The notes beneath the pieces are model-generated. The model was not told where the DNA came from and ran no database searches. It was given only the letters and a program-made list of their open reading frames with translations. The translations under genes were made by a program, and so were the position numbers. From positions 1-6,813 of the forward strand of contig USKV01000080.1 in NCBI GenBank assembly GCA_900555355.1: a stretch of 6,813 nucleotides of DNA, written 5' to 3'. Numbering within the stretch: position 1 is the stretch's first letter; every line of letters begins with the position of its first letter. Positions 1 through 4,918 of this stretch are shown in pieces. This DNA is from an uncultured Collinsella sp. GTDB lineage: Bacteria; Actinomycetota; Coriobacteriia; Coriobacteriales; Coriobacteriaceae.

Positions 1-1333
1 CAATCCAGTCGCGGTAGGGCTTTTCCTTGGCGTAACGGGCGCGCAGCTCATCGTTGTAGATCACGCGACCGCGGGCAAAATCGACCTCGAGCATCTGGCC
101 CGGTCCCAGACAGCCGCTCGTCAGGATATTCTCGGGGCGTACCTCGATGGTGCCCACCTCGCTCGCCAGCATAAAGCGGCCGTCGCGCGTCACGTAGTAG
201 CGAGCCGGGCGCAGGCCGTTACGGTCGAGAGCGGCACCCAGGGTACGGCCGTCGGTAAAGGCGATGGCCGCCGGGCCATCCCACGGCTCCATGAGCATGG
301 ACTGGTAAGCGTCGTAGGCGCGGCGCTCCTCACTCAGGCTGTCGTTGTGGTCCCACGGCTCGGGCAGCAACATGGACGCGGCACGCGTGAGCGGACGACC
401 GTTCATGACTAAAAACTCAAGCACATTGTCCAGAATCGCGGAGTCGGAACCCTCGCGGTTGATGATGGGCATCACACGCTCAAGATCGTGCTGCAACACG
501 GGGCTGTACAGGTTGGGTTCGCGGGCGCGAATCCAGTTGACGTTGCCCTTGAGGGTGTTGATCTCGCCGTTGTGGATGATAAAGCGGTTGGGGTGCGCGC
601 GCTCCCAGCTGGGCGTGGTGTTGGTGGAGTAGCGTGAGTGGACGAGCGCCACGGCCGTCTTGACGGCGGCATCGTTGAGATCGATGAAGAAGCGACGCAT
701 CTGCGTGGCGACGAGCATGCCCTTGTACACGATAGTGCGCGAGCTCATGGAGCACACGTAGAAGATCTTGTCACGCAGGGCAAACTCGGCGTCGGCCTTC
801 TTTTCGATGGTGCGGCGACACACGTACAGGCGGCGCTCGAAGGCGTCACCTGCCGGCGTGTCGTCCGGACGGCCCAGGAAGGCCTGCAGGATAGTAGGCA
901 TGCAGGCGCGGGCCGTCTCACCCAGATCGTGCGGGTCGACCGGCACCTCACGCCAAAAGAGCAGCGGAACGCCGGCTTCGGCGCAGCCCTCCTCAAACAC
1001 GCGACGGGCATCCTCTACGCCCTTGCCGTCCTGCGGAAAGAACAGCATGGCCACGCCATAGTCGCCCTCTGCCGGCAGAATCTGGCCGCACTTTTGAGCC
1101 TCTTTACGGAAAAAGTGATGCGGAACCTGGAACAGGATGCCAGCGCCGTCGCCGGTGTTCTTCTCGAGTCCCGTGCCACCGCGGTGCTCCAAGTTGACCA
1201 GAATGGACAGCGCATCGTCCAGAATCTGGTGATGGCGCTCGCCGTTGATATCGGCAAGTGCGCCGATGCCACATGCATCGTGGTCGAATTCGGGGCGATA
1301 AAGGCCCTGCTGCTGAGCGGAATCTGCCTGCAT
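1..1333 (-). CDS. gltB: Glutamate synthase large subunit, N-terminal part (runs off left edge)
   Basis: The reading frame is open for 444 codons from an ATG at 1333 to the window edge. The large subunit of glutamate synthase transfers the amide nitrogen of glutamine to 2-oxoglutarate, giving two glutamates in the cytoplasm. What is visible is the class II glutamine amidotransferase domain. Residues 19-24 read DACGIG, and Cys21 is the expected N-terminal nucleophile after removal of a 20-residue propeptide. The family signatures LEHRGGTG, VHSRYSTNT, HNGEINTLKGN, MEPWDGPAA and DRNGLRPARY follow in the normal order. Family members are about 1,500 residues, so the FMN/iron-sulfur synthase part and the GXGXG domain lie outside the window. 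A GGGGAGG ribosome site sits 7 bases before the ATG. The gene is divergent from mntH, and I found no convincing promoter for it. Confidence 0.95.
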   Translation of the reverse strand, partial: MQADSAQQQGLYRPEFDHDACGIGALADINGERHHQILDDALSILVNLEHRGGTGLEKNTGDGAGILFQVPHHFFRKEAQKCGQILPAEGDYGVAMLFFPQDGKGVEDARRVFEEGCAEAGVPLLFWREVPVDPHDLGETARACMPTILQAFLGRPDDTPAGDAFERRLYVCRRTIEKKADAEFALRDKIFYVCSMSSRTIVYKGMLVATQMRRFFIDLNDAAVKTAVALVHSRYSTNTTPSWERAHPNRFIIHNGEINTLKGNVNWIRAREPNLYSPVLQHDLERVMPIINREGSDSAILDNVLEFLVMNGRPLTRAASMLLPEPWDHNDSLSEERRAYDAYQSMLMEPWDGPAAIAFTDGRTLGAALDRNGLRPARYYVTRDGRFMLASEVGTIEVRPENILTSGCLGPGQMLEVDFARGRVIYNDELRARYAKEKPYRDWI

Positions 1334-1423
1334 CGCGATCCTCCCCTAGATATTTTGACAGTCAGTTGAATAGGCATACTAGGGACATCGCCGGCCCGTT
1401 GTGTTTCCCACCCGTTTCGAAAC

Positions 1424-1501
1424 AATCGCGTAACGCGCGCCCTGCGAGTGGGTGCCGCCGAGCTCAAGGGCGACAGCAAGGACCTCAGGTTCGGCCCGTA
1501 A
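1424..1501 (+). other. Possible 3' remnant of a lost plus-strand gene
   Basis: This stretch reads in one plus-strand frame as a plausible protein tail: NRVTRALRVGAAELKG, then DSKDLRFGP and a TAA at 1499-1501. About 21 of 25 codons end in C or G, as expected of genes in this genome. There is no start codon in the frame, and a TGA stops it upstream near 1370. It ends 13 bases before the first palindrome. I do not recognise the protein. It may be the end of a gene whose body was deleted, or a chance open frame in GC-rich DNA. Confidence 0.2.
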
Positions 1502-1513
1502 GCTCACCGCTTC

Positions 1514-1578
1514 AAACATCTCAATCTGTAACAGGAGAGCCCAATTTCGACGACTTACTGTTACAGATCGAGATGTTT
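1514..1578. repeat. Palindromic repeat unit 1 (upstream array)
   Basis: Arms at 1514-1534 and 1558-1578 are 21 bp inverted copies with one difference (A versus G after the shared TCTC). The 23-base centre contains GAGAGCCCAATTTCG, which carries the CCC-nn-TTT core seen in the other units. This is the first of three units between gltB and mntH. Confidence 0.9.
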
Positions 1579-1594
1579 TTGAGAGACGGCTCCG

Positions 1595-1657
1595 AATGTC
1601 TCAGTCTGTAACACGAAGGGCCGGTTTTGGCGGTCAGCTGTTACAGATCGAGACATT
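1595..1657. repeat. Palindromic repeat unit 2 (upstream array)
   Basis: Arms at 1595-1613 and 1639-1657 are 19 bp inverted copies with two adjacent differences (AG against GA after TCTC). The 25-base centre contains GGGCCGGTTTTGG, a looser form of the shared core. The linker from unit 1 (1579-1594) contains GACGGCTCCG, close to the linker before unit 5. Confidence 0.9.
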
Positions 1658-1676
1658 CCATAGGGCCATTTCTTCC

Positions 1677-1735
1677 TGTCTCGATCTGTAACACCTAGGC
1701 TCAATTTCCATCCCTAGTTGTTACAGATCAAGACA
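1677..1735. repeat. Palindromic repeat unit 3 (upstream array)
   Basis: Arms at 1677-1698 and 1714-1735 are 22 bp inverted copies with two differences. The arms extend inward to CTAG, leaving a centre of only 15 bases with GCTCAATTTCC. The bases after the unit (CATTTCGGCAGCCCC) resemble those after unit 5 (CATTTCTTCAGCTCC), so the repeat is wider than the hairpin itself. It ends 56 bases before the mntH -35 box. Confidence 0.9.
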
Positions 1736-1791
1736 TTTCGGCAGCCCCCTTTCACCATCCTATTCAAATACAACAATTTTGTTAGTCCTGG

Positions 1792-1820
1792 TTAACTTTT
1801 AAGCTTAAAACGGGTATCCT
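1792..1820 (+). promoter_or_regulatory. Predicted mntH promoter
   Basis: A -35-like TTAACT (1792-1797) and a -10-like TATCCT (1815-1820) are separated by 17 bases. Transcription would start near 1827, giving a leader of about 30 bases, too short for a manganese riboswitch. An AT-rich tract with AACAA-TT-TTGTT lies just upstream at 1772-1783. Confidence 0.55.
1797..1810. promoter_or_regulatory. Palindromic candidate operator in the mntH promoter
   Basis: TTTTAAGCTTAAAA is a perfect 14-bp palindrome lying between the -35 and -10 boxes, where a bound repressor would block RNA polymerase. mntH genes are commonly repressed by MntR/DtxR-type or Fur-type metalloregulators that bind AT-rich palindromes. 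The regulator here is unknown, and the assignment is inferred from position and symmetry only. Confidence 0.4.
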
Positions 1821-1856
1821 TTGCGGCGTCAAGCAAACGGCACGCAGGAGCGCACC

Positions 1857-3113
1857 ATGCTTAACCATCTCAAACAACACTTTGGCTCTCGACGCACCGG
1901 TGGTCACAGAGGCCTAGACATTGCGCGGCATATCGGCCCCGGATTGCTCGTTACCGTCGGCTTTATCGACCCGGGCAACTGGGCCTCCAATATGGCCGCG
2001 GGCTCGCAGTTTGGCTACGCGCTGCTGTGGATCGTCACGCTGTCCACGATTATGCTCATTGTGCTGCAGCACAACGCGGCACACCTGGGCATCGCCACGG
2101 GCGCCTGCCTTGCCGAGGCCACGACACGTTACCTCCCCCGTTTCGTTGGACGCACGGTACTCGCCAGTGCCTATCTCGCGACTGTCGCCACCGCCATGGC
2201 CGAAGTCCTGGGTGGCGCGATTGCCCTTCAAATGCTCTTTGGGCTGCCCGTGCGCGCGGGCTGCGTCATCGTGGCGGCAGTATCGATGGCGATGCTCATG
2301 ACGAGTTCCTACAAGCGCGCCGAGCGATGGATCATCGCCTTCGTAGGCGTGGTAGGACTCTCGTTTTTGGCCGAGCTTGCGCTGGTCAAGGTCGACTGGC
2401 CGCAGGCCACCGCAAGCTGGATCACGCCCAGTATGCCCACTGGCTCTGCCGCGATTATCGTAAGTGTCCTAGGCGCGGTCGTTATGCCACATAACCTCTT
2501 CCTGCACTCCGAGGTCATCCAATCCATGCACTTCGAAGGCCAAGGCGAGCAGGTTATCGAAGAACGTCTGCGCTACGAGCTCTTCGACACGCTCTTTTCG
2601 ATGGGCGTGGGCTGGGCAATCAACTCGGCCATGGTCATCCTGGCCGCAACGACCTTCTTTGCGCACGGCATGGTCGTAGACGACCTCGCCGTCGCAGCGG
2701 CCACGCTCTCCCCCATTCTGGGCCCGGCAAGCTCGACCATCTTTGCCGTGGCGCTGCTGTTTGCGGGCCTCTCGAGTAGCGTGACGGCGGGCATGGCGGC
2801 GGGCACCATCACCGCGGGCATGTTCGACGAGGAATACGACATCCACGACCGACATTCCTCAATCGGGGTGGCGGCCTGTTTCGTCGGCGCAGTGACGGCA
2901 TGCCTGGTCGTCCCAAATCCTTTTGAAGGTCTCATCTGGAGTCAGGCACTGCTGTCGCTTCAACTGCCGATTACGGTCTTTGTGCTCATACGGCTCACCA
3001 GTTCGCCCCGCGTCATGGGCAAATACGCCAACTCGCGCCCGCTCAACGCGCTGCTCGTAGGGATCGGCGCCATCGTGACGGCTCTCGACATCGTGCTGCT
3101 AACGGGGATGTGA
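1857..3113 (+). CDS. mntH: Nramp-family divalent metal (Mn2+/Fe2+):proton symporter
   Basis: This 418-residue integral membrane protein imports Mn2+ or Fe2+ together with protons. The first helix carries the metal-binding DPGNW motif (Asp38, Asn41), and the sixth carries AVVMPHN with Met210-Pro211-His212. In the family this methionine coordinates soft transition metals and discriminates against Ca2+ and Mg2+. Further hydrophobic segments along the chain fit the usual 11 membrane helices, and the length is typical of bacterial MntH. The ATG at 1857 is chosen because GCAGGAG ends 6 bases before it and residues 1-30 match the usual N-terminus. A TTG at 1821 would add 12 unlikely residues and overlaps the predicted transcription start. 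The gene stands alone, bracketed by two arrays of palindromic repeats. Whether Mn2+ or Fe2+ is the main substrate cannot be read from the sequence. Confidence 0.93.
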   Translation: MLNHLKQHFGSRRTGGHRGLDIARHIGPGLLVTVGFIDPGNWASNMAAGSQFGYALLWIVTLSTIMLIVLQHNAAHLGIATGACLAEATTRYLPRFVGRTVLASAYLATVATAMAEVLGGAIALQMLFGLPVRAGCVIVAAVSMAMLMTSSYKRAERWIIAFVGVVGLSFLAELALVKVDWPQATASWITPSMPTGSAAIIVSVLGAVVMPHNLFLHSEVIQSMHFEGQGEQVIEERLRYELFDTLFSMGVGWAINSAMVILAATTFFAHGMVVDDLAVAAATLSPILGPASSTIFAVALLFAGLSSSVTAGMAAGTITAGMFDEEYDIHDRHSSIGVAACFVGAVTACLVVPNPFEGLIWSQALLSLQLPITVFVLIRLTSSPRVMGKYANSRPLNALLVGIGAIVTALDIVLLTGM

Positions 3114-3141
3114 TCGGACGGGGCACCTACCCAGGCAAACG

Positions 3142-3196
3142 TCTCGATCTGTAACATCTAGCCCCGCTTTTGATGCCTAGATGTTACAGATCGAGA
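3142..3196. repeat. Palindromic repeat unit 4 (downstream array)
   Basis: Arms at 3142-3161 and 3177-3196 are perfect 20 bp inverted copies (TCTCGATCTGTAACATCTAG), with a 15-base centre CCCCGCTTTTGATGC. It starts 28 bases after the mntH stop codon. No T-run follows on the plus strand, so it is not a standard terminator, although so strong a hairpin could stop or protect the mntH transcript. Confidence 0.9.
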
Positions 3197-3219
3197 TCAT
3201 TCCGAGGGACAGCTCCGTT

Positions 3220-3278
3220 TGTCTCAATCTGTAACAAGTGGACCCAATTTCCGCTTCTAGATGTTACAGATCGAGACA
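3220..3278. repeat. Palindromic repeat unit 5 (downstream array)
   Basis: Arms at 3220-3236 and 3262-3278 are 17 bp inverted copies with one A/G difference. The 25-base centre contains GACCCAATTTCCG, close to the core of units 1 and 3. The linker before it contains GGGACAGCTCCG and the one after it CTTCAGCTCC. Confidence 0.9.
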
Positions 3279-3296
3279 TTTCTTCAGCTCCAACCT

Positions 3297-3359
3297 TTTG
3301 TCTCAATCTGTAACAGATAGACCCGTTTTAAGCCGCCACATGTTACAGATTGAGACAAA
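3297..3359. repeat. Palindromic repeat unit 6 (downstream array)
   Basis: Arms at 3297-3315 and 3341-3359 are perfect 19 bp inverted copies (TTTGTCTCAATCTGTAACA). The 25-base centre contains GACCCGTTTTAAG. Both arms carry A/T at the position that is G/C in both arms of unit 4. This unit ends the array; 3360-3424 shows nothing further that I recognise. Confidence 0.9.
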
Positions 3360-3424
3360 CGGTCGGCCGGGCTCACAACAGACAGAATCGGCTAACAGCA
3401 GCCGTGATCCCTTGGGGAGGGAGG

Positions 3425-3462
3425 AAAAAGGGCCCCGGCCGGGATGACCGACCGGGGCCCTT
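3425..3462 (-). terminator. Rho-independent terminator of the rubredoxin transcript
   Basis: On the minus strand an 11-bp GC-rich stem (AAGGGCCCCGG with CCGGGGCCCTT), extended by CGG/CCG, is followed by a run of five T (positions 3429-3425). It lies about 40 bases beyond the rubredoxin stop codon. The plus strand has no T-run after the stem, so it acts for the minus-strand genes. Confidence 0.85.
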
Positions 3463-3502
3463 GGACAGAGCTATGTATTGCTGCAAGTCGTGTGTCTACG
3501 AG

Positions 3503-3646
3503 CTACTCCTCGACGAGCTCAAACTGATCGGGACCGACGCCGCACACCGGGCACACGTAATCCTCGGGCAGCTCGGGCGTGTCGACCTCAACCTCGTAGC
3601 CACAAACGATGCAAACGAACTTATACGTCTTCTTCTCCTCAGCCAT
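3503..3646 (-). CDS. Short rubredoxin
   Basis: This 47-residue protein is a small cytoplasmic one-electron carrier. Cys12-x2-Cys15 within CIVCGY and Cys32-x2-Cys35 within CPVCGVG form the FeS4 site, and [16 protein letters not shown] is the classic second knuckle. The spacing between the two knuckles is 16 residues, shorter than in free-standing rubredoxins of 52-54 residues and closer to the rubredoxin domains of Hrb and rubrerythrin. The start at 3646 follows AGGAGA by 6 bases; an in-frame ATG at 3685 would add 13 residues and has no such site. The neighbouring upstream gene is a flavin reductase, the likely electron donor. The gene has its own predicted promoter and terminator. Likely acceptors, by family knowledge, are flavodiiron proteins or rubrerythrin, none of which is in the window. 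Confidence 0.88.
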   Translation of the reverse strand: MAEEKKTYKFVCIVCGYEVEVDTPELPEDYVCPVCGVGPDQFELVEE

Positions 3647-3690
3647 GATGTTCTCCTCTCGAACGCGACTGGTGATGTACTTCATTTATC

Positions 3691-3718
3691 AGTATAGATT
3701 CTCAATAATATAATGCAA
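3691..3718 (-). promoter_or_regulatory. Predicted promoter of the rubredoxin gene
   Basis: On the minus strand TTGCAT (3718-3713) and TATACT (3696-3691) are 16 bases apart in an AT-rich patch that contrasts with the surrounding GC-rich DNA. Transcription would start near 3684, giving a leader of about 40 bases. The AT-rich spacer (TATATTATTGAGAATC) could also bind a PerR- or Fur-type regulator, but the match to known boxes is too poor to name one. Confidence 0.6.
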
Positions 3719-3735
3719 GTATTTTTAGAACATTT

Positions 3736-4239
3736 CTAGCCTTGATACGAGGACGCCTTCGGAGGCGTCTTGCCCTTCAGGACCTTATGGTAGTAATCGT
3801 AGGTGAGCGGCGTCTCGTCACTCAAGCGCTCGGCATCCTCGACCTCGCCGATAAACAGCAGATGCGTGCCAACATCCACAGTGTCGATCAAATGGCAGCT
3901 AAACAGGGCCGCCGCGTGCTCGGGCACATAGGGCATGCCCAGAGCCGTCTCGCGGGTCTCGTATTTGGCGAACTTGTCATAATCGCTGCTGGTGCGGAAC
4001 CCAAAGTTACCGATGTAGAGCATATCGGCGGTCTGATCGATCACGGTCAGCGCGAACGCTTTGGCCGAAGCGATGACGCCCGAGGTGACGTTGTCCTTGT
4101 TCACTGCAACCGAAATGCGCGGCGGCATGGACGTCACCTGCACCGCTGTGTTGATAACGCAGCCGGCACGCAGCCCGTCTGCCGCGGCGCTCACCACGTA
4201 CAGGCCGCTCGGCATGGTAAAGAACGCAGTTTTGTCCAT
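3736..4239 (-). CDS. Flavin reductase-like FMN protein (Hrb N-terminal domain type)
   Basis: This 167-residue protein belongs to the flavin reductase-like, FMN-binding split-barrel family. MPSGLYVVSA (9-18), NTAVQVTS (30-37), GNFGFRTSSDYDKF (77-90), VDVGTHLLFIGEV (121-133) and YYHKVLKGKTP (149-159) match, from memory, the flavin domain of high-molecular-weight rubredoxin (Hrb) of Moorella and relatives. That enzyme passes electrons from NAD(P)H through FMN to rubredoxin, then to flavodiiron NO/O2 reductases. In Hrb the rubredoxin domain follows directly after the GKTP region; here the protein stops and a separate rubredoxin gene begins 89 bases later. The start at 4239 follows AGGGGAG by about 8 bases. 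The frame stays open upstream to 4428, but that region includes the promoter and does not resemble the family. The assigned role rests on Hrb similarity. Confidence 0.85.
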   Translation of the reverse strand: MDKTAFFTMPSGLYVVSAAADGLRAGCVINTAVQVTSMPPRISVAVNKDNVTSGVIASAKAFALTVIDQTADMLYIGNFGFRTSSDYDKFAKYETRETALGMPYVPEHAAALFSCHLIDTVDVGTHLLFIGEVEDAERLSDETPLTYDYYHKVLKGKTPPKASSYQG

Positions 4240-4326
4240 AACGATCACTCCCCTAGCTCGGGTTGGAACCTCATGGATGTATGTACCCACAAAAAAGGCA
4301 GCACCCATAACGGACGCCACCTTTGA

Positions 4327-4354
4327 AACATATGTGTCAGAACAGTATAAGCAA
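4327..4354 (-). promoter_or_regulatory. Possible promoter of the flavin reductase gene
   Basis: On the minus strand TTGCTT (4354-4349) and TATGTT (4332-4327) are 16 bases apart, about 85 bases before the start codon. The -10 box sits within a near-palindrome, GAAACATATGTGTC on the plus strand. A second -10-like TATACT at 4349-4344 lacks a good partner. Confidence 0.4.
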
Positions 4355-4369
4355 GATGAGACGCCCGCA

Positions 4370-4434
4370 GTTGCGGTGAAATAAGGACTGAATAGCCCCT
4401 CAAACAGGCAAAACAGTCCGTATTCCACCGCAAC
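4370..4434. repeat. Long imperfect palindrome between smpB and the flavin reductase gene
   Basis: Arms at 4370-4390 and 4414-4434 are 21 bp inverted copies with two differences (GTTGCGGTG-A-AATA-A-GGACTG against GTTGCGGTG-G-AATA-C-GGACTG). The centre is 23 bases, AATAGCCCCTC followed by AAACAGGCAAAA. It begins 13 bases beyond the smpB stop codon on the minus strand. No T-run follows on either strand, so it is not a typical terminator. Arm and centre lengths equal those of unit 1 near mntH, but the arm sequence is unrelated. Confidence 0.85.
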
Positions 4435-4447
4435 TTATACAGAACGC

Positions 4448-4918
4448 CTAGCGATTGCGCTCCTTGAGGGCGCGGTCGATCTCGCGCTGGACATCGCGCT
4501 TGGCCATATCCTCGCGCTTGTCGTAAAGCTTCTTGCCGCGGCCTAGGCCCAGCAGCAGCTTTACGCGGCCGTCGGTATTAAAGTAGAGCTCCAACGGCAC
4601 CAGTGCATAGCCGCGATTACGCAGCTTACCGTCAAGAAAATCAATTTCCTTGCGGTGCAGCAGCAGACGGCGCCGACGGTCGGGATCGCGATTCCACACG
4701 CCACCATGGCTATAAGGGTGAATATGCAGGCCCACGAGCCAGCACTCGCCGCCACGAATCAGTGCAAAGGTGTCGGTGATCTGGCACGCGCGCTCGCGAA
4801 TCGACTTGACCTCGGTGCCACTCAGCTCAATGCCGCACTCAAAGGTCTCATCGATAAAGTACTCGTGATGTGCCGAGCGATTCTTGGAAATGAGCTTGCG
4901 CTCGCGCTTACTGGGCAT
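4448..4918 (-). CDS. smpB: SsrA (tmRNA)-binding protein SmpB
   Basis: This 156-residue protein binds tmRNA and brings it to ribosomes stalled on broken messages, so that the nascent chain is tagged for degradation. Family marks are ELSGTEVKSIR (31-41), HIHPYSHGG (65-73), FLDGKLRNRGYALVPLELYF (94-113), LGLGRGKKLYDKRE (124-137) and a basic helical tail (DVQREIDRALKERNR) that occupies the empty mRNA channel. The length is normal. The ATG at 4918 has AAGGAGG 6 bases upstream. That ribosome site lies inside the end of the preceding TPR gene, and the two frames overlap by 11 bases, which suggests translational coupling. No tmRNA gene (ssrA) is visible in the window. Confidence 0.96.
   Translation of the reverse strand: MPSKRERKLISKNRSAHHEYFIDETFECGIELSGTEVKSIRERACQITDTFALIRGGECWLVGLHIHPYSHGGVWNRDPDRRRRLLLHRKEIDFLDGKLRNRGYALVPLELYFNTDGRVKLLLGLGRGKKLYDKREDMAKRDVQREIDRALKERNR

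Noticed and set aside
638..1369. A 243-codon plus-strand open frame opposite gltB
   Set aside because: It is antisense to a clearly conserved glutamate synthase frame; long antisense frames are common in GC-rich genes, and its product matches nothing I know.
1258..1691. Plus-strand open frames across the upstream array
   Set aside because: Their proteins are mostly translated repeat arms (peptides such as LQIE and SICNR recur) joined to antisense gltB; they have no good start site or family likeness.
1821..1856. TTG start giving mntH 12 more residues
   Set aside because: It lies next to the predicted -10 box with no ribosome site, whereas the ATG at 1857 has GCAGGAG at good spacing.
1821..1856. 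Manganese riboswitch in the mntH leader
   Set aside because: The predicted leader is only about 30 bases and shows no yybP-ykoY-like structure.
1514..3359. CRISPR arrays on both sides of mntH
   Set aside because: The repeats alternate in orientation, the intervening segments share motifs instead of being unique, the arm-to-arm spacing varies, and no cas gene is in the window.
1514..3359. Insertion sequence or composite transposon carrying mntH
   Set aside because: There is no transposase gene and no target-site duplication that I can see; the arrays alone do not establish a mobile element.
3238..3447. Plus-strand open frame across the downstream array and terminator
   Set aside because: It consists of repeat arms followed by the terminator stem, so it is an artefact of the repeats.
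4240..4428. A 63-residue N-terminal extension of the flavin reductase
   Set aside because: The frame is open, but it covers the likely promoter and half of the palindrome, does not resemble the family, and the inner ATG has the proper ribosome site.
4370..4434. Rho-independent terminator for smpB
   Set aside because: The hairpin is long, with a 23-base loop, and neither strand has a T-run after it.
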